Assembly (NCBI GenBank): GCA_964057225.1
Contig: OZ059900.1
Span: 15,081,638 to 15,145,637, forward strand
Length of the DNA: 64,000 nucleotides
Reading direction: 5' to 3'
Source: Auanema rhodensis
Lineage: Eukaryota; Nematoda; Chromadorea; Rhabditida; Rhabditidae
A program made the position numbers and the translations under genes. The notes under the pieces are model-generated. The model did not search any database. It saw only the letters and a program-made list of their open reading frames with translations, and had not been told where the DNA came from. The stretch's first letter is position 1. Each line of letters starts with the position of its first letter. Of the stretch, positions 19,726 through 34,200 are shown piece by piece.

Positions 19726-22700
19726 TTCCTTAATTTTCTAACCCCTGTTTTTTGTCGTGAAAGTGGAACTAGACGTTGTACGAACAATTTTGAGCTAGGT
19801 TTCATTGACATTGCATGAGTTTGAACACATGAAATCGTAAGTCAAAACCTTGTTTACAGCGAAATTTCTAAAAACTGGTTTTCCAGCATAATAAAATATT
19901 TCTCATGGGAAATACTGTGTTTTTGTATTTTTCTAGTGTTCAGCATGTAAAATGCTTCATTTTAGTATGTAACACGCTGAAATTCGTTGCATTTGACGAC
20001 TCATATGAACAAAAATCGATTTAATCAATATTAGCCATAAGGGGCGTGCCCTCAGAATATGCTAATTTCCTTAATTTTCTAACCCCTGTTTTTTTGTCGT
20101 GAAAGTGGGACTAGACGTTGTACAAACAATTTTGAGCTAGGTTTCATTGACATTGCATGAGTTTGAACACATGAAATCGTAAGTCAAAACCTTGTTTACA
20201 GCGAAATTTCCAAAAACTGGTTTTCCAGCATAATAAAATATTTCTCATGGGAAATACTGTGTTTTTGTATTTTTCTAGTGTTCAGCATGTAAAATGCTTC
20301 ATTTTAGTATGTAACACGCTGAAATTCGTTGCATTTGACGACTCATATGAACAAAAATCGATTTAATCAATATTAGCCATAAGGGGCGTGCCCTCAGAAT
20401 ATGCTAATTTCCTTAATTTTCTAACCCCTGTTTTTTTGTCGTGAAAGTGGGACTAGACGTTGTACAAACAATTTTGAGCTAGGTTTCATTGACATTGCAT
20501 GAGTTTGAACACATGAAATCGTAAGTCAAAACCTTGTTTACAGCGAAATTTCCAAAAACTGGTTTTCCAGCATAATAAAATATTTCTCATGGGAAATACT
20601 GTGTTTTTGTATTTTTCTAGTGTTCAGCATGTAAAATGCTTCATTTTAGTATGTAACACGCTGAAATTCGTTGCATTTGACGACTCATATGAACAAAAAT
20701 CGATTTAATCAATATTAGCCATAAGGGGCGTGCCCTCAGAATATGCTAATTCCCTTAATTTTCTAACCCCTGTTTTTTTGTCGTGAAAGTGGAACTAGAC
20801 GTTGTACGAACAATTTTGAGCTAGGTTTCATTGACATTGCATGAGTTTGAACACATGAAATCGTAAGTCAAAACCTTGTTTACAGCGAAATTTCCAAAAA
20901 CTGGTTTTCCAGCATAATAAAATATTTCTCATGGGAAATACTGTGTTTTTGTATTTTTCTAGTGTTCAGCATGTAAAATGCTTCATTTTAGTATGTAACA
21001 CGCTGAAATTCGTTGCATTTGACGACTCATATGAACAAAAATCGATTTAATCAATATTAGCCATAAGGGGCGTGCCCTCAGAATATGCTAATTCCCTTAA
21101 TTTTCTAACCCCTGTTTTTTCGTCGTGAAAGTGGAACTAGACGTTGTACAATCAATTTTGAGCTAGGTTTCATTGACATTGCATGAGTTTGAACACATGA
21201 AATCGTAAGTCAAAACCTTGTTTACAGCGAAATTTCCAAAAACTGGTTTTCCAACATATTAAAATATTTCTCATGGGAAATACTGTGTTTTTGTATTTTT
21301 CTAGTGTTCAGCATGTAAAATGCTTCATTTTAGTATGTAACACGCTGAAATTCGTTGCATTTGACGACTCATATGAACAAAAATCGATTTAATCAATATT
21401 AGCCATAAGGGGCGTGCCCTCAGAATATGCTAATTTCCTTAATTTTCTAACCCCTGTTTTTTGTCGTGAAAGTGGAACTAGACGTTGTACGAACAATTTT
21501 GAGCTAGGTTTCATTGACATTGCATGAGTTTGAACACATGAAATCGTAAGTCAAAACCTTGTTTACAGCGAAATTTCTAAAAACTGGTTTTCCAGCATAA
21601 TAAAATATTTCTCATGGGAAATACTGTGTTTTTGTATTTTTCTAGTGTTCAGCATGTAAAATGCTTCATTTTAGTATGTAACACGCTGAAATTCGTTGCA
21701 TTTGACGACTCATATGAACAAAAATCGATTTAATCAATATTAGCCATAAGGGGCGTGCCCTCAGAATATGCTAATTTCCTTAATTTTCTAACCCCTGTTT
21801 TTTTGTCGTGAAAGTGGAACTAGACGTTGTACGAACAATTTTGAGCTAGGTTTCATTGACATTGCATGAGTTTGAACACATGAAATCGTAAGTCAAAACC
21901 TTGTTTACAGCGAAATTTCCAAAAACTGGTTTTCCAACATATTAAAATATTTCTCATGGGAAATACTGTGTTTTTGTATTTTTCTAGTGTTCAGCATGTA
22001 AAATGCTTCATTTTAGTATGTAACACGCTGAAATTCGTTGCATTTGACGACTCATATGAACAAAAATCGATTTAATCAATATTAGCCATAAGGGGCGTGC
22101 CCTCAGAATATGCTAATTCCCTTAATTTTCTAACCCCTGTTTTTTTGTCGTGAAAGTGGGACTAGACGTTGTACGAACAATTTTGAGCTAGGTTTCATTG
22201 ACATTGCATGAGTTTGAACACATGAAATCGTAAGTCAAAACCTTGTTTACAGCGAAATTTCCAAAAACTGGTTTTCCAGCATAATAAAATATTTCTCATG
22301 GGAAATACTGTGTTTTTGTATTTTTCTAGTGTTTAGCATGTAAAATGCTTCATTTTAGTATGTAACACGCTGAAATTCGTTGCATTTGACGACTCATATG
22401 AACAAAAATCGATTTAATCAATATTAGCCATAAGGGGCGTGCCCTCAGAATATGCTAATTTCCTTAATTTTCTAACCCCTGTTTTTTTGTCGTGAAAGTG
22501 GAACTAGACGTTGTACGAACAATTTTGAGCTAGGTTTCATTGACATTGCATGAGTTTGAACACATGAAATCGTAAGTCAAAACCTTGTTTACAGCGAAAT
22601 TTCCAAAAACTGGTTTTCCAGCATAATAAAATATTTCTCATGGGAAATACTGTGTTTTTGTATTTTTCTAGTGTTCAGCATGTAAAATGCTTCATTTTAG

Positions 22701-25700
22701 TATGTAACACGCTGAAATTCGTTGCATTTGACGACTCATATGAACAAAAATCGATTTAATCAATATTAGCCATAAGGGGCGTGCCCTCAGAATATGCTAA
22801 TTCCCTTAATTTTCTAACCCCTGTTTTTTTGTCGTGAAAGTGGAACTAGACGTTGTACGAACAATTTTGAGCTAGGTTTCATTGACATTGCATGAGTTTG
22901 AACACATGAAATCGTAAGTCAAAACCTTGTTTACAGCGAAATTTCCAAAAACTGGTTTTCCAGCATAATAAAATATTTCTCATGGGAAATACTGTGTTTT
23001 TGTATTTTTCTAGTGTTCAGCATGTAAAATACTTCATTTTAGTATGTAACACGCTGAAATTCGTTGCATTTGACGACTCATATGAACAAAAATCGATTTA
23101 ATCAATATTAGCCATAAGGGGCGTGCCCTCAGAATATGCTAATTTCCTTAATTTTCTAACCCCTGTTTTTTTGTCGTGAAAGTGGAACTAGACGTTGTAC
23201 GAACAATTTTGAGCTAGGTTTCATTGACATTGCATGAGTTTGAACACATGAAATCGTAAGTCAAAACCTTGTTTACAGCGAAATTTCCAAAAACTGGTTT
23301 TCCAGCATAATAAAATATTTCTCATGGGAAATACTGTGTTTTTGTATTTTTCTAGTGTTCAGCATGTAAAATGCTTCATTTTAGTATGTAACACGCTGAA
23401 ATTCGTTGCATTTGACGACTCATATGAACAAAAATCGATTTAATCAATATTAGCCATAAGGGGCGTGCCCTCAGAATATGCTAATTCCCTTAATTTTCTA
23501 ACCCCTGTTTTTTCGTCGTGAAAGTGGAACTAGACGTTGTACAATCAATTTTGAGCTAGGTTTCATTGACATTGCATGAGTTTGAACACATGAAATCGTA
23601 AGTCAAAACCTTGTTTACAGCGAAATTTCCAAAAACTGGTTTTCCAACATATTAAAATATTTCTCATGGGAAATACTGTGTTTTTGTATTTTTCTAGTGT
23701 TCAGCATGTAAAATGCTTCATTTTAGTATGTAACACGCTGAAATTCGTTGCATTTGACGACTCATATGAACAAAAATCGATTTAATCAATATTAGCCATA
23801 AGGGGCGTGCCCTCAGAATATGCTAATTCCCTTAATTTTCTAACCCCTGTTTTTTTGTCGTGAAAGTGGGACTAGACGTTGTACGAACAATTTTGAGCTA
23901 GGTTTCATTGACATTGCATGAGTTTGAACACATGAAATCGTAAGTCAAAACCTTGTTTACAGCGAAATTTCCAAAAACTGGTTTTCCAGCATAATAAAAT
24001 ATTTCTCATGGGAAATACTGTGTTTTTGTATTTTTCTAGTGTTTAGCATGTAAAATGCTTCATTTTAGTATGTAACACGCTGAAATTCGTTGCATTTGAC
24101 GACTCATATGAACAAAAATCGATTTAATCAATATTAGCCATAAGGGGCGTGCCCTCAGAATATGCTAATTTCCTTAATTTTCTAACCTCTGTTTTTTTGT
24201 CGTGAAAGTGGGACTAGACGTTGTACGAACAATTTTGAGCTAGGTTTCATTGACATTGCATGAGTTTGAACACATGAAATCGTAAGTCAAAACCTTGTTT
24301 ACAGCGAAATTTCCAAAAACTGGTTTTCCAACATATTAAAATATTTCTCATGGGAAATACTGTGTTTTTGTATTTTTCTAGTGTTCAGCATGTGAAATGC
24401 TTCATTTTAGTATGTAACACGCTGAAATTCGTTGCATTTGACGACTCATATGAACAAAAATCGATTTAATCAATATTAGCCATAAGGGGCGTGCCCTCAG
24501 AATATGCTAATTCCCTTAATTTTCTAACCCCTGTTTTTTTGTCGTGAAAGTGGGACTAGACGTTGTACGAACAATTTTGAGCTAGGTTTCATTGACATTG
24601 CATGAGTTTGAACACATGAAATCGTAAGTCAAAACCTTGTTTACAGCGAAATTTCCAAAAACTGGTTTTCCAGCATAATAAAATATTTCTCATGGGAAAT
24701 ACTGTGTTTTTGTATTTTTCTAGTGTTCAGCATGTAAAATGCTTCATTTTAGTATGTAACACGCTGAAATTCGTTGCATTTGACGACTCATATGAACAAA
24801 AATCGATTTAATCAATATTAGCCATAAGGGGCGTGCCCTCAGAATATGCTAATTCCCTTAATTTTCTAACCCCTGTTTTTTTGTCGTGAAAGTGGAACTA
24901 GACGTTGTACGAACAATTTTGAGCTAGGTTTCATTGACATTGCATGAGTTTGAACACATGAAATCGTAAGTCAAAACCTTGTTTACAGCGAAATTTCCAA
25001 AAACTGGTTTTCCAGCATAATAAAATATTTCTCATGGGAAATACTGTGTTTTTGTATTTTTCTAGTGTTCAGCATGTAAAATGCTTCATTTTAGTATGTA
25101 ACACGCTGAAATTCGTTGCATTTGACGACTCATATGAACAAAAATCGATTTAATCAATATTAGCCATAAGGGGCGTGCCCTCAGAATATGCTAATTTCCT
25201 TAATTTTCTAACCCCTGTTTTTTTGTCGTGAAAGTGGAACTAGACGTTGTACGAACAATTTTGAGCTAGGTTTCATTGACATTGCATGAGTTTGAACACA
25301 TGAAATCGTAAGTCAAAACCTTGTTTACAGCGAAATTTCCAAAAACTGGTTTTCCAGCATAATAAAATATTTCTCATGGGAAATACTGTGTTTTTGTATT
25401 TTTCTAGTGTTCAGCATGTAAAATGGTTCATTTTAGTATGTAACACGCTGAAATTCGTTGCATTTGACGACTCATATGAACAAAAATCGATTTAATCAAT
25501 ATTAGCCATAAGGGGCGTGCCCTCAGAATATGCTAATTTCCTTAATTTTCTAACCCCTGTTTTTTGGCCGTGAAAGTGGGACTAGACGTTGTAAAAACAA
25601 TTTTGAGCTAGGTTTTATTGACATTGCATGAGTTTGAACACATGAAATCGTAAGTCAAAACCTTGTTTACAGCGAAATTTCCAAAAACTGGTTTTCCAGC

Positions 25701-25869
25701 ATAATAAAATATTTCTCATGGGAAATACTGTGTTTTTGTATTTTTCTAGTGTTCAGCATGTAAAATGCTTCATTTTAGTATGTAACACGCTGAAATTCGT
25801 TGCATTTGACGACTCATATGAACAAAAATCGATTTAATCAATATTAGCCATAAGGGGCGTGCCCTCAGA

Positions 25870-27240
25870 ATATGCTAATTTCCTTAATTTTCTAACCCCT
25901 GTTTTTTTGTCGTGAAAGTGGGACTAGACGTTGTACGAACAATTTTGAGCTAGGTTTCATTGACATTGCATGAGTTTGAACACATGAAATCGTAAGTCAA
26001 AACCTTGTTTACAGCGAAATTTCCAAAAACTGGTTTTCCAGCATAATAAAATATTTCTCATGGGAAATACTGTGTTTTTGTATTTTTCTAGTGTTCAGCA
26101 TGTAAAATGCTTCATTTTAGTATGTAACACGCTGAAATTCGTTGCATTTGACGACTCATATGAACAAAAATCGATTTAATCAATATTAGCCATAAGGGGC
26201 GTGCCCTCAGAATATGCTAATTTCCTTAATTTTCTAACCCCTGTTTTTTTGTCGTGAAAGTGGGACTAGACGTTGTACGAACAATTTTGAGCTAGGTTTC
26301 ATTGACATTGCATGAGTTTGAACACATGAAATCGTAAGTCAAAACCTTGTTTACAGCGAAATTTCCAAAAACTGGTTTTCCAGCATAATAAAATATTTCT
26401 CATGGGAAATACTGTGTTTTTGTATTTTTCTAGTGTTCAGCATGTAAAATGCTTCATTTTAGTATGTAACACGCTGAAATTCGTTGCATTTGACGACTCA
26501 TATGAACAAAAATCGATTTAATCAATATTAGCCATAAGGGGCGTGCCCTCAGAATATGCTAATTTCCTTAATTTTCTAACCCCTGTTTTTTTGTCGTGAA
26601 AGTGGGACTAGACGTTGTACGAACAATTTTGAGCTAGGTTTCATTGACATTGCATGAGTTTGAACACATGAAATCGTAAGTCAAAACCTTGTTTACAGCG
26701 AAATTTCCAAAAACTGGTTTTCCAGCATAATAAAATATTTCTCATGGGAAATACTGTGTTTTTGTATTTTTCTAGTGTTCAGCATGTAAAATGCTTCATT
26801 TTAGTATGTAACACGCTGAAATTCGTTGCATTTGACGACTCATATGAACAAAAATCGATTTAATCAATATTAGCCATAAGGGGCGTGCCCTCAGAATATG
26901 CTAATTTCCTTAATTTTCTAACCCCTGTTTTTTTGTCGTGAAAGTGGGACTAGACGTTGTACGAACAATTTTGAGCTAGGTTTCATTGACATTGCATGAG
27001 TTTGAACACATGAAATCGTAAGTCAAAACCTTGTTTACAGCGAAATTTCCAAAAACTGGTTTTCCAGCATAATAAAATATTTCTCATGGGAAATACTGTG
27101 TTTTTGTATTTTTCTAGTGTTCAGCATGTAAAATGCTTCATTTTAGTATGTAACACGCTGAAATTCGTTGCATTTGACGACTCATATGAACAAAAATCGA
27201 TTTAATCAATATTAGCCATAAGGGGCGTGCCCTCAGAATA
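25870..27240 (+). repeat. Run of near-identical satellite units
   Basis: Four or so consecutive units share GTGGGACTAG with GTACGAAC and show no differences by eye, in contrast to the mixture on either side. This looks like a local recent expansion. The related region near 34.5-35.6 kb is about three units shorter between the same marker pair (TTTTTTGGCCGTG and ATACTTTG). Confidence 0.6.
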
Positions 27241-27776
27241 TGCTAATTCCCTTAATTTTCTAACCCCTGTTTTTTTGTCGTGAAAGTGGAACTAGACGTT
27301 GTACAAACAATTTTGAGCTAGGTTTCATTGACATTGCATGAGTTTGAACACATGAAATCGTAAGTCAAAACCTTGTTTACAGCGAAATTTCCAAAAACTG
27401 GTTTTCCAGCATAATAAAATATTTCTCATGGGAAATACTGTGTTTTTGTATTTTTCTAGTGTTCAGCATGTAAAATGCTTCATTTTAGTATGTAACACGC
27501 TGAAATTCGTTGCATTTGACGACTCATATGAACAAAAATCGATTTAATCAATATTAGCCATAAGGGGCGTGCCCTCAGAATATGCTAATTTCCTTAATTT
27601 TCTAACCCCTGTTTTTTTGTCGTGAAAGTGGAACTAGACGTTGTACGAACAATTTTGAGCTAGGTTTCATTGACATTGCATGAGTTTGAACACATGAAAT
27701 CGTAAGTCAAAACCTTATTTACAGCGAAATTTCCAAAAACTGGTTTTCCAGCATAATAAAATATTTCTCATGGGAA

Positions 27777-28145
27777 ATACTTTGTTTTTGTATTTTTCTA
27801 GTGTTCAGCATGTAAAATGGTTCATTTTAGTGTATGTTACACGCTGAAATTCGTTGCATTTGACGACTCATATGAACAAAAATCGATTTAATCAATATTA
27901 GCCATAAGGGGCGTGCCCTCAGAATATGCTAATTTCCTTAATTTTTTAACCCCTGTTTTTTTGTCGTGAAAGTGGAACTAGACGTTGTACGAACAATTTT
28001 GAGCTAGGTTTCATTGACATTGCATGAGTTTGAACACATGAAATCGTAAGTCAAAACCTTGTTTACAGCGAAATTTCCAAAAACTGGTTTTCCAGCATAA
28101 TAAAATATTTCTCATGGGAAATACTGTGTTTTTGTATTTTTCTAG
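27777..28145 (+). repeat. Marked satellite units, first copy of a 7864-bp-spaced block
   Basis: ATACTTTGTTTTTG, CCTTATTTACAG just before it, and ATGGTTCATTTTAGTGTATGTTACACG just after it recur together at 35641, exactly 7864 bp (23 units) away. The GTGTATGTTAC form adds two bases and one substitution relative to GTATGTAAC. Confidence 0.8.
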
Positions 28146-31100
28146 TGTTCAGCATGTAAAATGCTTCATTTTAGTATGTAACACGCTGAAATTCGTTGCA
28201 TTTGACGACTCATATGAACAAAAATCGATTTAATCAATATTAGCCATAAGGGGCGTGCCCTCAGAATATGCTAATTTCCTTAATTTTCTAACCCCTGTTT
28301 TTTGTCGTGAAAGTGGAACTAGACGTTGTACGAACAATTTTGAGCTAGGTTTCATTGACATTGCATGAGTTTGAACACATGAAATCGTAAGTCAAAACCT
28401 AGTTTACAGCGAAATTTCCAAAAACTGGTTTTCCAGCATAATAAAATATTTCTCATGGGAAATACTGTGTTTTTGTATTTTTCTAGTGTTCAGCATGTGA
28501 AATGCTTCATTTTAGTATGTAACACGCTGAAATTCGTTGCATTTGACGACTCATATGAACAAAAATCGATTTAATCAATATTAGCCATAAGGGGCGTGCC
28601 CTCAGAATATGCTAATTTCCTTAATTTTCTAACCCCTGTTTTTTGTCGTGAAAGTGGAACTAGACGTTGTACAAACAATTTTGAGCTAGGTTTTATTGAC
28701 ATTGCATGAGTTTGAACACATGAAATCGTAAGTCAAAACCTTGTTTAGAGCGAAATTTCCAAAAACTGGTTTTCCAGCATAATAAAATATTTCTCATGGG
28801 AAATACTGTGTTTTTGTATTTTTCTAGTGTTCAGCATGTAAAATGCTTCATTTTAGTATGTAACACGCTGAAATTCGTTGCATTTGACGACTCATATGAA
28901 CAAAAATCGATTTAATCAATATTAGCCATAAGGGGCGTGCCCTCAGAATATGCTAATTTCCTTAATTTTCTAACCCCTGTTTTTTTGTCGTGAAAGTGGA
29001 ACTAGACGTTGTACGAACAATTTTGAGCTAGGTTTCATTGACATTGCATGAGTTTGAACACATGAAATCGTAAGTCAAAACCTTGTTTACAGCGAAATTT
29101 CCAAAAACTGGTTTTCCAGCATAATAAAATATTTCTCATGGGAAATACTGTGTTTTTGTATTTTTCTAGTGTTCAGCATGTAAAATGCTTCATTTTAGTA
29201 TGTAACACGCTGAAATTCGTTGCATTTGACGACTCATATGAACAAAAATCGATTTAATCAATATTAGCCATAAGGGGCGTGCCCTCAGAATATGCTAATT
29301 CCCTTAATTTTCTAACCCCTGTTTTTTTGTCGTGAAAGTGGAACTAGACGTTGTACAATCAATTTTGAGCTAGGTTTCATTGACATTGCATGAGTTTGAA
29401 CACATGAAATCGTAAGTCAAAACCTTGTTTACAGCGAAATTTCCAAAAACTGGTTTTCCAGCATAATAAAATATTTCTCATGGGAAATACTGTGTTTTTG
29501 TATTTTTCTAGTGTTCAGCATGTAAAATGCTTCATTTTAGTATGTAACACGCTGAAATTCGTTGCATTTGACGACTCATATGAACAAAAATCGATTTAAT
29601 CAATATTAGCCATAAGGGGCGTGCCCTCAGAATATGCTAATTCCCTTAATTTTCTAACCCCTGTTTTTTTGTCGTGAAAGTGGAACTAGACGTTGTACAA
29701 TCAATTTTGAGCTAGGTTTCATTGACATTGCATGAGTTTGAACACATGAAATCGTAAGTCAAAACCTTGTTTACAGCGAAATTTCCAAAAACTGGTTTTC
29801 CAGCATATTAAAATATTTCTCATGGGAAATACTGTGTTTTTGTATTTTTCTAGTGTTCAGCATGTAAAATGCTTCATTTTAGTATGTAACACGCTGAAAT
29901 TCGTTGCATTTGACGACTCATATGAACAAAAATCGATTTAATCAATATTAGCCATAAGGGGCGTGCCCTCAGAATATGCTAATTTCCTTAATTTTCTAAC
30001 CCCTGTTTTTTGTCGTGAAAGTGGAACTAGACGTTGTACGAACAATTTTGAGCTAGGTTTCATTGACATTGCATGAGTTTGAACACATGAAATCGTAAGT
30101 CAAAACCTAGTTTACAGCGAAATTTCCAAAAACTGGTTTTCCAGCATAATAAAATATTTCTCATGGGAAATACTGTGTTTTTGTATTTTTCTAGTGTTCA
30201 GCATGTGAAATGCTTCATTTTAGTATGTAACACGCTGAAATTCGTTGCATTTGACGACTCATATGAACAAAAATCGATTTAATCAATATTAGCCATAAGG
30301 GGCGTGCCCTCAGAATATGCTAATTTTCTTAATTTTCTAACCCCTGTTTTTTGTCGTGAAAGTGGAACTAGACGTTGTACAAACAATTTTGAGCTAGGTT
30401 TTATTGACATTGCATGAGTTTGAACACATGAAATCGTAAGTCAAAACCTTGTTTAGAGCGAAATTTCCAAAAACTGGTTTTCCAGCATAATAAAATATTT
30501 CTCATGGGAAATACTGTGTTTTTGTATTTTTCTAGTGTTCAGCATGTAAAATGCTTCATTTTAGTATGTAACACGCTGAAATTCGTTGCATTTGACGACT
30601 CATATGAACAAAAATCGATTTAATCAATATTAGCCATAAGGGGCGTGCCCTCAGAATATGCTAATTTCCTTAATTTTCTAACCCCTGTTTTTTTGTCGTG
30701 AAAGTGGAACTAGACGTTGTACGAACAATTTTGAGCTAGGTTTCATTGACATTGCATGAGTTTGAACACATGAAATCGTAAGTCAAAACCTTGTTTACAG
30801 CGAAATTTCCAAAAACTGGTTTTCCAGCATAATAAAATATTTCTCATGGGAAATACTGTGTTTTTGTATTTTTCTAGTGTTCAGCATGTAAAATGCTTCA
30901 TTTTAGTATGTAACACGCTGAAATTCGTTGCATTTGACGACTCATATGAACAAAAATCGATTTAATCAATATTAGCCATAAGGGGCGTGCCCTCAGAATA
31001 TGCTAATTCCCTTAATTTTCTAACCCCTGTTTTTTTGTCGTGAAAGTGGAACTAGACGTTGTACAATCAATTTTGAGCTAGGTTTCATTGACATTGCATG

Positions 31101-31200
31101 AGTTTGAACACATGAAATCGTAAGTCAAAACCTTGTTTACAGCGAAATTTCCAAAAACTGGTTTTCCAGCATATTAAAATATTTCTCATGGGAAATACTG
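28100..31200 (+). repeat. Two adjacent copies of a ~1.7-kb, five-unit block
   Basis: The ordered markers CCTAGTTTACAG, CATGTGAAATGC, TTTTATTGAC and TTTAGAGCG occur near 28.4-28.75 kb and again about 1708 bp later near 30.1-30.45 kb. The same ordered set returns near 36.6-36.95, 37.97-38.32, 40.47-40.72 and 44.57-44.82 kb, in part with CCTTGTTTACAG. Confidence 0.75.
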
Positions 31201-34200
31201 TGTTTTTGTATTTTTCTAGTGTTCAGCATGTAAAATGCTTCATTTTAGTATGTAACACGCTGAAATTCGTTGCATTTGACGACTCATATGAACAAAAATC
31301 GATTTAATCAATATTAGCCATAAGGGGCGTGCCCTCAGAATATGCTAATTCCCTTAATTTTCTAACCCCTGTTTTTTTGTCGTGAAAGTGGGACTAGACG
31401 TTGTACGAACAATTTTGAGCTAGGTTTCATTGACATTGCATGAGTTTGAACACATGAAATCGTAAGTCAAAACCTTGTTTACAGCGAAATTTCCAAAAAC
31501 TGGTTTTCCAGCATAATAAAATATTTTTCATGGGAAATACTGTGTTTTTGTATTTTTCTAGTGTTCAGCATGTAAAATACTTCATTTTAGTATGTAACAC
31601 GCTGAAATTCGTTGCATTTGACGACTCATATGAACAAAAATCGATTTAATCAATATTAGCCATAAGGGGCGTGCCCTCAGAATATGCTAATTTCCTTAAT
31701 TTTCTAACCTCTGTTTTTTTGTCGTGAAAGTGGGACTAGACGTTGTACGAACAATTTTGAGCTAGGTTTCATTGACATTGCATGAGTTTGAACACATGAA
31801 ATCGTAAGTCAAAACCTTGTTTACAGCGAAATTTCCAAAAACTGGTTTTCCAGCATAATAAAATATTTCTCATGGGAAATACTGTGTTTTTGTATTTTTC
31901 TAGTGTTCAGCATGTGAAATGCTTCATTTTAGTATGTAACACGCTGAAATTCGTTGCATTTGACGACTCATATGAACAAAAATCGATTTAATCAATATTA
32001 GCCATAAGGGGCGTGCCCTCAGAATATGCTAATTCCCTTAATTTTCTAACCCCTGTTTTTTTGTCGTGAAAGTGGAACTAGACGTTGTACGAACAATTTT
32101 GAGCTAGGTTTCATTGACATTGCATGAGTTTGAACACATTAAATCGTAAGTCAAAACCTTGTTTACAGCGAAATTTCCAAAAACTGGTTTTCCAGCATAA
32201 TAAAATATTTCTCATGGGAAATACTGTGTTTTTGTATTTTTCTAGTGTTCAGCATGTAAAATGCTTCATTTTAGTATGTAACACGCTGAAATTCGTTGCA
32301 TTTGACGACTCATATGAACAAAAATCGATTTAATCAATATTAGCCATAAGGGGCGTGCCCTCAGAATATGCTAATTTCCTTAATTTTCTAACCCCTGTTT
32401 TTTTGTCGTGAAAGTGGGACTAGACGTTGTACGAACAATTTTGAGCTAGGTTTCATTGACATTGCATGAGTTTGAACACATGAAATCGTAAGTCAAAACC
32501 TTGTTTACAGCGAAATTTCCAAAAACTGGTTTTCCAGCATAATAAAATATTTCTCATGGGAAATACTGTGTTTTTGTATTTTTCTAGTGTTCAGCATGTA
32601 AAATGCTTCATTTTAGTATGTAACACGCTGAAATTCGTTGCATTTGACGACTCATATGAACAAAAATCGATTTAATCAATATTAGCCATAAGGGGCGTGC
32701 CCTCAGAATATGCTAATTTCCTTAATTTTCTAACCCCTGTTTTTTTGTCGTGAAAGTGGAACTAGACGTTGTACGAACAATTTTGAGCTAGGTTTCATTG
32801 ACATTGCATGAGTTTGAACACATGAAATCGTAAGTCAAAACCTTGTTTACAGCGAAATTTCCAAAAACTGGTTTTCCAGCATAATAAAATATTTCTCATG
32901 GGAAATACTGTGTTTTTGTATTTTTCTAGTGTTCAGCATGTAAAATGCTTCATTTTAGTATGTAACACGCTGAAATTCGTTGCATTTGACGACTCATATG
33001 AACAAAAATCGATTTAATCAATATTAGCCATAAGGGGCGTGCCCTCAGAATATGCTAATTTCCTTAATTTTCTAACCGCTGTTTTTTGGCCGTGAAAGTG
33101 GGACTAGACGTTGTACAAACAATTTTGAGCTAGGTTTTATTGACATTGCATGAGTTTGAACACATGAAATCGTAAGTCAAAACCTTGTTTACAGCGAAAT
33201 TTCCAAAAACTGGTTTTCCAGCATAATAAAATATTTCTCATGGGAAATACTGTGTTTTTGTATTTTTCTAGTGTTCAGCATGTAAAATGCTTCATTTTAG
33301 TATGTAACACGCTGAAATTCGTTGCATTTGACGACTCATATGAACAAAAATCGATTTAATCAATATTAGCCATAAGGGGCGTGCCCTCAGAATATGCTAA
33401 TTTCCTTAATTTTCTAACCCCTGTTTTTTTGTCGTGAAAGTGGGACTAGACGTTGTACGAACAATTTTGAGCTAGGTTTCATTGACATTGCATGAGTTTG
33501 AACACATGAAATCGTAAGTCAAAACCTTGTTTACAGCGAAATTTCCAAAAACTGGTTTTCCAGCATAATAAAATATTTCTCATGGGAAATACTGTGTTTT
33601 TGTATTTTTCTAGTGTTCAGCATGTAAAATGCTTCATTTTAGTATGTAACACGCTGAAATTCGTTGCATTTGACGACTCATATGAACAAAAATCGATTTA
33701 ATCAATATTAGCCATAAGGGGCGTGCCCTCAGAATATGCTAATTCCCTTAATTTTCTAACCCCTGTTTTTTTGTCGTGAAAGTGGGACTAGACGTTGTAC
33801 GAACAATTTTGAGCTAGGTTTCATTGACATTGCATGAGTTTGAACACATGAAATCGTAAGTCAAAACCTTGTTTACAGCGAAATTTCCAAAAACTGGTTT
33901 TCCAGCATAATAAAATATTTCTCATGGGAAATACTGTGTTTTTGTATTTTTCTAGTGTTCAGCATGTAAAATGCTTCATTTTAGTATGTAACACGCTGAA
34001 ATTCGTTGCATTTGACGACTCATATGAACAAAAATCGATTTAATCAATATTAGCCATAAGGGGCGTGCCCTCAGAATATGCTAATTTCCTTAATTTTCTA
34101 ACCCCTGTTTTTTTGTCGGGAAAGTGGGACTAGACGTTGTACGAACAATTTTGAGCTAGGTTTCATTGACATTGCATGAGTTTGAACACATGAAATCGTA

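Noticed and set aside
32124-32333. 69-residue ORF in the satellite
   Set aside because: It exists only because one unit has ACATTAAAT where others have ACATGAAAT, removing a TGA. The other satellite copies are closed at this position, so it is not a gene.
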